Made by a program: the position numbers and the translations under genes
Shown: positions 4,638-11,778 of the stretch, in pieces
Layout: the number at the start of each line of letters is the position of its first letter
Position numbering within the stretch: position 1 is the first letter of the stretch
The notes under the pieces: generated by a model
What the model was told of the DNA's origin: nothing
Database searches by the model: none
Seen by the model: the letters and a program-made list of their open reading frames with translations, nothing else
Origin: Methylotenera_A sp031373695
GTDB taxonomy: Bacteria; Pseudomonadota; Gammaproteobacteria; Burkholderiales; Methylophilaceae
Reading direction: 5' to 3'
Assembly: GCA_031373695.1 (NCBI GenBank)
Contig: JANMNC010000103.1
Span: 1-12,744 of the forward strand
DNA length: 12,744 bases

Positions 4638-6839
4638 ATGAACGTACAACAACATAAAATTATGTTAGCAGTGATGCTAGCTTTATCTTCATTTTCTGCG
4701 ATGACCGCATTTGCTGAAGACAGAAAAGATACAGAAGAGAAAGAGGCGAGTGTCGCTACAGACAAAGCAGATGAATTGCCTGAGGTGAAAGTGCAGGCAG
4801 AGACGCCTAACGAGATTGGCTACAAGCCTAAACGCGCATCAACTGCTACCAAAACCGACGCTGACATCATAGAGGTACCGCAAGCGATTAGTGTAGTGCC
4901 TGCGCAAGTGCTTATTGATCAGCAAGCACGTTCACTAGATGATGCCATGAAAAATGTGAGTGGTATTACCATGGGTAATAACTTTGGGCATACCGCCGAT
5001 AGTTTATTTATTCGTGGTTTTGGCGGCGGTTTTTTTGGGCAAAATTCAGGCATATTGCGTGATGGCATCAGGTCACAAACATCTAGAAGCTTTAGCGTTA
5101 CCACAGACCGTGTGGAGGTGATTAAAGGTCCATCTTCTTTATTGTATGGTATTCAAAATGCGGGTGGTGTGGTCAATATTATTAGCAAAAAACCACTGCA
5201 AGAGCAACGTACAGAGGTTAATTTGCAAGCCAATAGCTTTGGCGGTGGTTCAGCTTGGGTTGATTTTTCAACCCCACTATCAAAAGAGGCGGGCTTTCGT
5301 TTTATAGCAGAGCAAGAGGGTTCAGAATATTGGCGTAATTTTGGCCATACCAAGCGCACACTGTTGGCGCCATCATTTGCATGGGCGGGCGAAAAGCTAA
5401 CAGTCAATTTGAATTACGAGTATCTCGATTTTGAAGTGCCTTTCGACCGCGGTACGATTTTTCGTAATGGTAAGCCTGTAGATGTGCCTTATAGCCGTCG
5501 CTTTGGTGAAAGATTTGAAGTGATGGATGGTATCTCTCAGCTTGCGCAAGCGCAGACAGAATACGCGTTATCTGACAATTGGAAATTACGTAACGTATTG
5601 GCTTATAGCACAGAAGTTAATAGTGATCGTCGAACAATGGTGGGGACGCCAGGTATTGATGCCGCAGGTAATGTGCGGCGAACTGTACAGGGCGTAGATG
5701 ATAGGCAACGCGATAACTTTTATGCCTCGCTGGATGCACAGGGTAAGTTTGGGTTAGGTTTTACTGAGCACGAAATACTCGCGGGTGTTGATGTTGAGTA
5801 TTTAAATGCAAAAGACCCCAGTTTTTTCAGGCAGCCTTTGGTGGCTGGTTTTAATGTATTTAATCCAGTGTATGGTGCGCTGCAAGACCCTACTACCATT
5901 ACAGCAGCGAACACTTTTGCTTGGCAAAGAACTGCCAGTGAAATTGAGAATAAATCCGTGTTTCTGCAAGACTCCATACACTTTGGTGAACAATGGATTG
6001 CGCTGCTTGGAGGGCGTTATCAAGAAAGTGAGCAATTTGCCACAAGTCGTAATCTACGGCTGGCAAACCCAGTGGATGTGATTACCAATAATGCAAAACA
6101 TCAGGTATTTTTGCCGCGTGTAGGCTTAGTTTATCACCCAGAAAAGTGGTTATCTGTTTATGCTAATTACAGCGAATCATTTGTACCTAACGTGTTTAAC
6201 GCAGACACCGTTGGTACGCTTAGTCCTGAAGAAGGTGTTGTATACGAGGTTGGTACCAAGCTAGATTTTGTAAACGGTATTACGGCCACCGTAGCGCTGT
6301 ATGAAATTACCAGAGAAAACATATTGGTTAACTCAGGTGGTGTTAGTCGTACAGCGGGAGAAGCGCGCTCGCGTGGCTTAGAGGTTGATATTGCAGGAAA
6401 AATCGCAAAAAACTGGGATGTAATTGCCACTTATGCGTATACCGATGCCGAAACAGTTAAAGACCTGCCTACCACTGAAGGTAAACGGTTACAAAATTCA
6501 GCCAAAAATATAGCCAGCTTATTTCTAACTTACAAGGTAGGCAGCCCAGCGGCTGGTGGAGAGTGGACACTAGGCGGTGGCGCACGCTATGTTGGCGAAC
6601 GCCCAGTGGACAATCTTAATACCTTTAACTTAGATGCCTACACGGTTGCTGATGCTTATGCGGCTTACAAATGGAAAGCATGGGGAAAGCTTGCCACAGT
6701 GCGGCTAAATGCCAAAAACCTGTTTGATAAAGAATATTACCCAGGGGCAATTGGTGGCGTCATTACTGATACTGGCGGCGGTAGCATCTTTATTGGCGAG
6801 CCGCGCCAAGTGTTGTTGCAAGGCAGCTTAGAGTTTTAA
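4638..6839 (+). CDS. TonB-dependent siderophore receptor (FhuA-like)
   Basis: This is an outer-membrane 22-strand barrel receptor for a metal chelate, powered by TonB. The 733-aa precursor has a signal peptide with likely cleavage after AFA (24-26). A TonB box, ELPEVKVQA, lies at 46-54. A plug domain follows, with the siderophore-family block KRASTATKTDADIIEVPQAI at about 64-83 (FhuA has a very similar stretch), FIRGF, and the RVEVIKGPSSLLYG and GGVVNIISKKP motifs. The barrel ends in a terminal Phe (GSLEF) for outer-membrane assembly. Length is typical. No N-terminal signalling domain of the FecA type is present, so sigma-factor signalling is unlikely. The ligand cannot be read from sequence. 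The next genes (DUF4198-like protein, azurin) raise the possibility of a copper chelate, although iron is the default for the family. Confidence 0.92.
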   Translation: MNVQQHKIMLAVMLALSSFSAMTAFAEDRKDTEEKEASVATDKADELPEVKVQAETPNEIGYKPKRASTATKTDADIIEVPQAISVVPAQVLIDQQARSLDDAMKNVSGITMGNNFGHTADSLFIRGFGGGFFGQNSGILRDGIRSQTSRSFSVTTDRVEVIKGPSSLLYGIQNAGGVVNIISKKPLQEQRTEVNLQANSFGGGSAWVDFSTPLSKEAGFRFIAEQEGSEYWRNFGHTKRTLLAPSFAWAGEKLTVNLNYEYLDFEVPFDRGTIFRNGKPVDVPYSRRFGERFEVMDGISQLAQAQTEYALSDNWKLRNVLAYSTEVNSDRRTMVGTPGIDAAGNVRRTVQGVDDRQRDNFYASLDAQGKFGLGFTEHEILAGVDVEYLNAKDPSFFRQPLVAGFNVFNPVYGALQDPTTITAANTFAWQRTASEIENKSVFLQDSIHFGEQWIALLGGRYQESEQFATSRNLRLANPVDVITNNAKHQVFLPRVGLVYHPEKWLSVYANYSESFVPNVFNADTVGTLSPEEGVVYEVGTKLDFVNGITATVALYEITRENILVNSGGVSRTAGEARSRGLEVDIAGKIAKNWDVIATYAYTDAETVKDLPTTEGKRLQNSAKNIASLFLTYKVGSPAAGGEWTLGGGARYVGERPVDNLNTFNLDAYTVADAYAAYKWKAWGKLATVRLNAKNLFDKEYYPGAIGGVITDTGGGSIFIGEPRQVLLQGSLEF

Positions 6840-6873
6840 TTGTAAAACGCATTTCGATAAAAAACTTTCAATT

Positions 6874-6890
6874 GTTAACGCTAGGTTAAC
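6874..6890. repeat. GTTAAC dyad between receptor and DUF4198-like gene
   Basis: GTTAAC at 6874-6879 and again at 6885-6890 are separated by GCTAG. GTTAAC is its own complement, so the pair can form a 6-bp hairpin or be a protein-binding dyad. TTATATTTTTT follows, so a weak terminator or attenuator between the receptor and the next gene is possible. Confidence 0.35.
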
Positions 6891-6911
6891 TTATATTTTT
6901 TCAGGAGAATT

Positions 6912-7589
6912 ATGATGAAATCAGCAAAACTATCATCCATTATGGCGCTAGGTTTAACGGCACTGTTACAGACATTACCTGCCTCTGCCCACTTTATTTG
7001 GCTAGAGCAAGCCGATGGCAAAACCAAGCTTTATTTTGGCGAGTACGAAGGTGGGTTGCGTGAAAAAACAGGTGGCAGGCTAGATACAATTGCCACGCCA
7101 GAAGCCATGACTCTGGACAAAAAAGCATTAATAGCAACTAAACGAGACACCGACTTTATTGCTATTGAAGGCGATAATAACCAAGCTGTAAACCAGCCAG
7201 TGATTGCGCACGAATTTGGCATGAAAGTGAAAGATTTAACCAAATATTACTACGGTATTGTTAAGCCAATGTATTACGCACGTATCGGCACAGGCAATGC
7301 AGAAGAGGCTACAAATCATGCATTGGATATTCAACCGTTGGGTAACAATAAAGTGCGCATACATTTAAATGGCAATGCGTTAAGCAAAGCTAAATTAAAA
7401 GTAATGGCCCCCAACCAATGGCTACAGGAGTTGGATGCTGACGAAAACGGTGAGGCGACTTTTAATATGCCGTGGGCAGGCTTGTATGTGCTTGAGGCGA
7501 TATATTTAGAGCCAAGTAAGGGCAGTTATCAAGGCGATGCTTATGAAAATATTCGTCATGTAAGCACTTTATCATTGCTTAAAAAGTAA
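6912..7589 (+). CDS. secreted DUF4198-like protein with predicted mature N-terminal histidine
   Basis: This 225-aa exported protein has a signal peptide (about 1-26) ending ASA, so the mature chain should begin HFIWLEQ. Starting AH-x-x-W after the signal is typical of the DUF4198 family, some members of which are linked to nickel or cobalt uptake. The C-terminal half (about 130-225) alternates short beta stretches and contains the segment WAGLYVLEAIYLEP, consistent with a beta-sandwich. No membrane anchor is seen, so it is probably periplasmic. Two tandem ATGs occur (6912 and 6915). AGGAG at 6903-6907 is better spaced for 6915, giving 224 aa, and the mature protein is the same. It sits 72 bases after a TonB-dependent receptor and 34 before azurin, so delivery of a metal imported by the receptor is a reasonable guess. 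A copper role is inference from the exposed His and the neighbour. Confidence 0.78.
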   Translation: MMKSAKLSSIMALGLTALLQTLPASAHFIWLEQADGKTKLYFGEYEGGLREKTGGRLDTIATPEAMTLDKKALIATKRDTDFIAIEGDNNQAVNQPVIAHEFGMKVKDLTKYYYGIVKPMYYARIGTGNAEEATNHALDIQPLGNNKVRIHLNGNALSKAKLKVMAPNQWLQELDADENGEATFNMPWAGLYVLEAIYLEPSKGSYQGDAYENIRHVSTLSLLKK

Positions 7590-7623
7590 GGCTTTTAACT
7601 ATTTTTATCTTAAGGAAACCACA

Positions 7624-8103
7624 ATGACTACCAAAACTTTATTTACAACATCAATAGCACTATTTATATTTTCTGCTTACATCTTAGCTACCACACCTGA
7701 TGCTAACGCGGCTGTAAGCAGCTGTGAGATTACAGTGGAATCAACGGATGCAATGGCTTTTAGCACTAAAAATATTGATGTGAGTAAAACCTGTAAAGAA
7801 TTTACCATTAACCTAAAACACGTGGGCAAATTGTCAAAAGCAATCATGGGTCACAATTTGGTAGTGAGTAAAGAGAGCGATCAAAAAGCGGTGCTTGAAG
7901 ATGCCAGTAAAGCTGGCTTAGCCAGTGATTATGTAAAAGCCAAAGATGGGCGAGTGATTGCGTTTACCAAAATTATTGGTGGCGGCGAAACGGCAACAGT
8001 TAAGTTTGCAGTAAACAAGCTTAATGCAAAAGATGGCTATAGCTTTTATTGCTCTTTTCCAGGCCATGTTTTTAACATGAAAGGTACGCTTAAGCTGGTT
8101 TAA
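7624..8103 (+). CDS. azu: azurin (type 1 copper protein)
   Basis: This is a periplasmic blue copper electron carrier. After a signal peptide (about 1-29) the mature domain of about 130 residues follows azurin throughout. It has Cys34 and Cys57 for the conserved disulphide, MGHNLV with copper ligands Gly76 (backbone) and His77, then Cys143, His148 and Met152 in CSFPGHVFNMKG, so all five copper-site positions are present. The ligand loop is slightly unusual: CSFPGHVFNM replaces the common CTFPGHSALM. AAGGAAA before the ATG supports the start. It lies 34 bases after the DUF4198-like gene, so it is probably cotranscribed with it and the upstream receptor. In methylotrophs azurins can accept electrons from periplasmic dehydrogenases; here the partner is unknown. 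A copper-carrier or redox role in metal uptake is an alternative. Confidence 0.95.
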   Translation: MTTKTLFTTSIALFIFSAYILATTPDANAAVSSCEITVESTDAMAFSTKNIDVSKTCKEFTINLKHVGKLSKAIMGHNLVVSKESDQKAVLEDASKAGLASDYVKAKDGRVIAFTKIIGGGETATVKFAVNKLNAKDGYSFYCSFPGHVFNMKGTLKLV

Positions 8104-8119
8104 TTGAATGAATTAAGCC
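8097..8119 (+). terminator. weak hairpin over the azurin stop codon
   Basis: GGTTTAATT (8097-8105) pairs with AATTAAGCC (8111-8119) with one T-G mismatch/wobble and a five-base loop, overlapping the azurin stop. No T-run follows, so it is at most a weak or factor-dependent end of the receptor-DUF4198-azurin transcript. Confidence 0.25.
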
Positions 8120-8191
8120 TAGTTATCGCGCTAAGCACGTGCATCTGTTTTCAATAGGGTGCCACAAAAGTTACATAACGGTTAATAAATA

Positions 8192-8210
8192 TTTACTAAT
8201 AATCATAATA
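8192..8210 (+). promoter_or_regulatory. second Fur-box-like site, upstream of haem-type receptor
   Basis: TTTACTAATAATCATAATA matches the 19-base Fur consensus at 13 positions, with eight consecutive matches in the core (ATAATCAT). It contains CATAAT (8204-8209), a possible -10, though no good -35 is visible 17 bases upstream. It lies 78 bases before the receptor ATG. Iron repression of this receptor is expected from its type. Confidence 0.45.
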
Positions 8211-8261
8211 CATTACCAATAAACCAAGCCAGCCAGTGAGTGTTGCTCAAGTAGCCAGCCA

Positions 8262-8275
8262 ATGATAGTTATCAT
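8262..8275. promoter_or_regulatory. ATGATA-gt-TATCAT dyad adjoining the receptor ribosome binding site
   Basis: Perfect 6-bp arms are separated by two bases, ending directly before AGGAAG, the ribosome binding site of the gene at 8288. As DNA it resembles half of a Fur-type palindrome. As RNA it can form a 5-bp stem with an AGTT loop. Its placement mirrors the hairpin before the first receptor gene. Confidence 0.4.
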
Positions 8276-8287
8276 AGGAAGCGCACG

Positions 8288-10474
8288 ATGCAAATTAACA
8301 AACACCATTCACTGGCTTTATTAGCCGTATTGACCATTTTAAATACGCCTGTTTTTGCTGAAGATAGCGATTACTTAAAAGAAGTGGTGATATCTGCCAC
8401 CCGTACCGAGCAAGATATTAACGATGTAACAAATACTGTTACAACAATATCAGCTGAGCGCATACAGCAACAAATGCCAGCAGACATAAAAGATTTGCTT
8501 AGATACGAAACAGGCGTATCGGTGCGTGCAGAGCCTAATCGTGCATCTGGCGTGTTTCGTCCCAACGGTCGCGCAGGTAACGAGGGTGTAAATATACGCG
8601 GGCTTGAAGGTAACCGCGTATTACTACAAGTGGATGGCGTGCGTTTGCCAGCCATTTATGAAAGCGGGCCATTTGCAGCAGGGCGGGGCGATTATATCGA
8701 TTTAGAGGCGTTTAAGAGAGTAGAGATTTTACGCGGGCCTTCATCTACTCAATATGGTAGCGATGGCTTGGCTGGTGCGGTAAGCTTTTTAACCAAAGAC
8801 CCAACTGATTTATTAACTTTAGGTAAATCTTGGCAAGCGGCATTAAAGCTTGGTTATTCATCAGTGGATAATAGTTGGTCAACGGTGCCATCTTTTGCCT
8901 ATGCTAATGATGTGGTGGAGGCCATGCTGTTGGGTAGTTTTCGCCAAGGTAAACAAACTGACAACATGGGCGATAACAACGCACGTAACGTAAGCCGTAC
9001 CACACCTAACGCTGCAGAAAATAGATCGGATTATCTTCTGGCTAAAGTGGTGCTTAAGCCACATGAAAATCACCAACTTAAATTAACCATTGAAAACCTC
9101 GATAGGCGCGTAGATACTAATGTGCAGACTTTTTTTGGCGACCCATTTGCCGCAGCTACGTTAACAGGCGTTAAGCTTAAAGAAGATATTACACGTCAGC
9201 TATTTAAGGCTGATTACAACTACACAAATACTGCTAATAGCTGGTTTCAGGTTGCTAAAGCCAGCTTATATAAACAAGATTCTGAAAACAGTCAGCTTGG
9301 TTTAGAAACGCGCTCAGCCAATCCTTTGCTGCGTACACGTGATACTGACTATGTAGAGGACACGATAGGCGGCAGCTTGCAGCTTGAAAGTAATTTTGGT
9401 GACGCAGTAGCGCACCATCTTGTCTACGGAGTTGATGTCAGCAGCACCGAAGTATCGTCTTTAAGAAAAGGTTTTAACAGCAGTGGTGCAGCTTTTGTAC
9501 CCAGCAAAAATTTTCCAGATACCGATTACAAATTATTTGGCGCTTTTTTACAAGATGAGATTAGCTTTGGCAAGCTAAGTGTGATTCCTGGTGTGCGCTA
9601 CGATAGTTTTAAGTTATCACCTAAAGCTGATGCTTTATACCGCATTAACAATACCACTGCACCAGCCACGCTTAAAGATTCTGAAATTTCACCGAAGCTG
9701 GGTGTGATTTGGAAGCTAGATCCCATGGCAAATTTATTTGCGCAATACGCCCATGGCTTTCGCGCACCACAGCCAGTACAAGTAAATGTTGGTTTTTCTA
9801 ACTTGTTAATTGCCGACCCCTACACTACGCTGGGCAACCCAAATTTAAAACCAGAAACCAGTAATTCGGTTGAGCTGGGTATGCGCGGGCGCAGCAATAC
9901 CATTCGCTATAGTGCCAGTGCATTTAAAGGAAAATACAAAGACTTTATTGCCAGCAACGTGTTGGTGCAAGCCAATGCGGCACCTACACCAGATATATTT
10001 CAATCGATTAATTTAGCTAGCGTTGAAATTACTGGCTTTGAGCTGCGTGGTGAATGGGCTTTTATTGAAAACTGGAGTACATCTGCTAGTTATGCACACG
10101 CAAAAGGTGACTCAAAAGAAAACGGTGTAACAGCGCCATTAAATACCATAGACCCCGATAAATTAGTGCTGGGTTTACGCTACGACAACAATGCCAAATA
10201 TGGCGCCAGTGTGTTTGCAACTATTGTAGAAAGAAAAGACCGCAACCCCAGCCCAGCTACCAGCTATACCTCAAACGGTTACGAAGTGTTTGATATGACT
10301 GGCTATTACCAATTTAACGAAAATGTAAGTATTAATGCAGGGCTGTTTAATGTGTTCGATCGTAAATACTTTGCTTGGGCCGATGTGCGCAATTTATCAC
10401 CGACCTCCACCACTATTGATGCTTATAGCCAACCAGGTCGTAATGCGACCGTAAGTGTTAAGTATCAATTTTAA
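8288..10474 (+). CDS. TonB-dependent receptor, haem/haemoglobin type
   Basis: This outer-membrane receptor precursor (728 aa) has a signal peptide ending near VFA (22-24), a TonB box KEVVISATR (31-39), and a plug with VNIRGLEGNRVLLQVDGVRLP and RVEILRGPSSTQYGSDGLAGAVSF. The barrel contains the FRAP motif (YAHGFRAPQP) and the NPNLKPETSNSVELG motif that mark haem/haemoglobin receptors, and ends in Phe (VKYQF). However, the segment between FRAP and NPNL contains no His, and the plug, from the TonB box to the KDP motif, has none either. These are the usual places of the two haem-ligating His of receptors such as ShuA. So it may bind haem through other residues (Tyr or Met), or import a different ligand. 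The start has AGGA about nine bases upstream. A DUF6607-like gene follows after 24 bases, forming an operon. Confidence 0.88.
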   Translation: MQINKHHSLALLAVLTILNTPVFAEDSDYLKEVVISATRTEQDINDVTNTVTTISAERIQQQMPADIKDLLRYETGVSVRAEPNRASGVFRPNGRAGNEGVNIRGLEGNRVLLQVDGVRLPAIYESGPFAAGRGDYIDLEAFKRVEILRGPSSTQYGSDGLAGAVSFLTKDPTDLLTLGKSWQAALKLGYSSVDNSWSTVPSFAYANDVVEAMLLGSFRQGKQTDNMGDNNARNVSRTTPNAAENRSDYLLAKVVLKPHENHQLKLTIENLDRRVDTNVQTFFGDPFAAATLTGVKLKEDITRQLFKADYNYTNTANSWFQVAKASLYKQDSENSQLGLETRSANPLLRTRDTDYVEDTIGGSLQLESNFGDAVAHHLVYGVDVSSTEVSSLRKGFNSSGAAFVPSKNFPDTDYKLFGAFLQDEISFGKLSVIPGVRYDSFKLSPKADALYRINNTTAPATLKDSEISPKLGVIWKLDPMANLFAQYAHGFRAPQPVQVNVGFSNLLIADPYTTLGNPNLKPETSNSVELGMRGRSNTIRYSASAFKGKYKDFIASNVLVQANAAPTPDIFQSINLASVEITGFELRGEWAFIENWSTSASYAHAKGDSKENGVTAPLNTIDPDKLVLGLRYDNNAKYGASVFATIVERKDRNPSPATSYTSNGYEVFDMTGYYQFNENVSINAGLFNVFDRKYFAWADVRNLSPTSTTIDAYSQPGRNATVSVKYQF

Positions 10475-10498
10475 CTATAATTTAAAAGGACAAATAGG

Positions 10499-11692
10499 AT
10501 GTTAAAACCTCAGTATTTAATTTTAGTCGTGGCATTAGGTTTTGCGGCCTACACCACTATTGCGCAATCAGAAGACGTTACAGGTAACAGCGGCCACCAA
10601 GCAGCATCTGAAAATAATAGTGAGCGGCAATATACATTTGCCTGGAATTTTAACGACAGCTCAAATTTAAAGCCACGTGGAGGACAATCTAAAGGTGTAC
10701 CTGTAACGCTAGATAAACAAGCCAGCCCAGAATGGCTGAAGCTTCAAGAAGCTAATATTAGTGATGTAGAGCGTGATAGACGCGCCATTTTAGCGATGGT
10801 AGGCCAGTACAAAGTGAGCTTTGATTTTATTGAGGTGGCAGGTTTTACAGATCATTACCAAGCTAAATCGCCTTACCAAAGCTGGGCCACTGAAAAAGTG
10901 TATGTGCTGGCAGATAAAAGTGACTTTATTTCATTACAGCATATTTTGGTGATGCAAACAGTAAATAAAGACGGCACTAAAAATCCACCGATGGTAACCA
11001 AACATTGGCGGCAAGATTGGCAGTATCAGCCTAAACAAGTACTTAATTACAAAGGATACAACACATGGCAGGCTGAACCCGTAGCTAAGGCACTGCAAAA
11101 AGGCGCTTGGTCGCAAACTGTGTACCAAGTAGATGATTCTCCGCGCTATGGAGGCGTGGCGGCATGGCAGCACATGGGTAATTTTTCTAGCTGGAACAGC
11201 CTAGAAACGTGGCGCCCGTTGCCACGCCGTGAATACACTGTGCGTGACGATTACCAAGTGTTACTGGGCAATAATCGCCATATTATTTTGCCTACAGGCT
11301 GGGTGCATGAGCAGCAAAATAACAAAGTAGTATTAGATAAAAATGCAAAACCAGATGCTAAAACCCCAGTGATTGCGCGTGAAATGGGCTTTAATCGGTA
11401 TGAGCGTATTAAAGATTACGATTTTACCTTGGGTGACACCTATCTTAAAAATACCGAGCCATTTTGGTTTGAAGTGCGCAAACAATGGACAAATTTAAGT
11501 CAAGCAAATAAACCTATTCACTTACGCGCATCTGCCGACAAAGATGGCTTATACGTGCCGCTATTTAGTTATGCACATGATTTAAACGAAGGAAAAAAAA
11601 TTGCAATGCCAGAAATTGCCAGCTATGCTAAAAAATCGGTGAGTGACTATTTGGCTAAGGCAAACGACCCTCAGGTAAAAGCGAGTTACTAA
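10499..11692 (+). CDS. exported DUF6607-like protein paired with haem-type receptor
   Basis: This is a 397-aa protein with a signal peptide (about 1-23, cleavage near TIA or IAQ), so periplasmic or outer-membrane associated. It is dominated by conserved aromatic-rich blocks: RDRRAILAMVGQYKVSFDF (about 92-110), PYQSWATEKVYVL, ISLQHILVMQ, MVTKHWRQDWQY, WSQTVYQVDDSPRYGG, GNFSSWNSLETWRPLPRREY, VRDDYQVLLGNNRHIILPTGWVHEQ and NRYERIKDYDF. I recognise this pattern as the DUF6607 family, whose function is unknown to me. It has no cysteines. Many Trp, His and Tyr residues could suit binding of haem or another aromatic ligand, but that is inference. AAAGGA upstream of the ATG and the 24-base gap tie it to the preceding receptor, so a role in handling that receptor's substrate is likely. 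A strong terminator follows. Confidence 0.85.
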   Translation: MLKPQYLILVVALGFAAYTTIAQSEDVTGNSGHQAASENNSERQYTFAWNFNDSSNLKPRGGQSKGVPVTLDKQASPEWLKLQEANISDVERDRRAILAMVGQYKVSFDFIEVAGFTDHYQAKSPYQSWATEKVYVLADKSDFISLQHILVMQTVNKDGTKNPPMVTKHWRQDWQYQPKQVLNYKGYNTWQAEPVAKALQKGAWSQTVYQVDDSPRYGGVAAWQHMGNFSSWNSLETWRPLPRREYTVRDDYQVLLGNNRHIILPTGWVHEQQNNKVVLDKNAKPDAKTPVIAREMGFNRYERIKDYDFTLGDTYLKNTEPFWFEVRKQWTNLSQANKPIHLRASADKDGLYVPLFSYAHDLNEGKKIAMPEIASYAKKSVSDYLAKANDPQVKASY

Positions 11693-11718
11693 GTATATTG
11701 TAGTAAAACAAGCACCTT

Positions 11719-11765
11719 AAAAGATTTATTTACAGCAAAATTTGACTGTAAATAAATCTTTTTTT
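11719..11765. terminator. strong bidirectional Rho-independent terminator
   Basis: A perfect 17-bp stem, AAAAGATTTATTTACAG (11719-11735) with CTGTAAATAAATCTTTT (11746-11762), has a 10-base loop. It ends in a run of T to 11765 on the + strand, with A-rich sequence on the other side giving a T-run on the - strand. It lies between two convergent genes, so it should stop transcription from both. Confidence 0.88.
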
Positions 11766-11778
11766 AAATACTTATTTA

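Noticed and set aside
5153..6430. Several open frames on both strands inside the first receptor gene
   Set aside because: They are shadows of a long, motif-rich receptor reading frame; their translations look compositionally random and lack start signals.
8135..8142. Palindrome GCACGTGC upstream of the second receptor
   Set aside because: A single 8-base palindrome with no repeat and no link to a known bacterial operator for these genes; likely chance.
10476..10481. TATAAT just before the DUF6607-like gene
   Set aside because: Perfect -10 by sequence, but no -35 at proper spacing, and it is in a 24-base gap of an evident operon.
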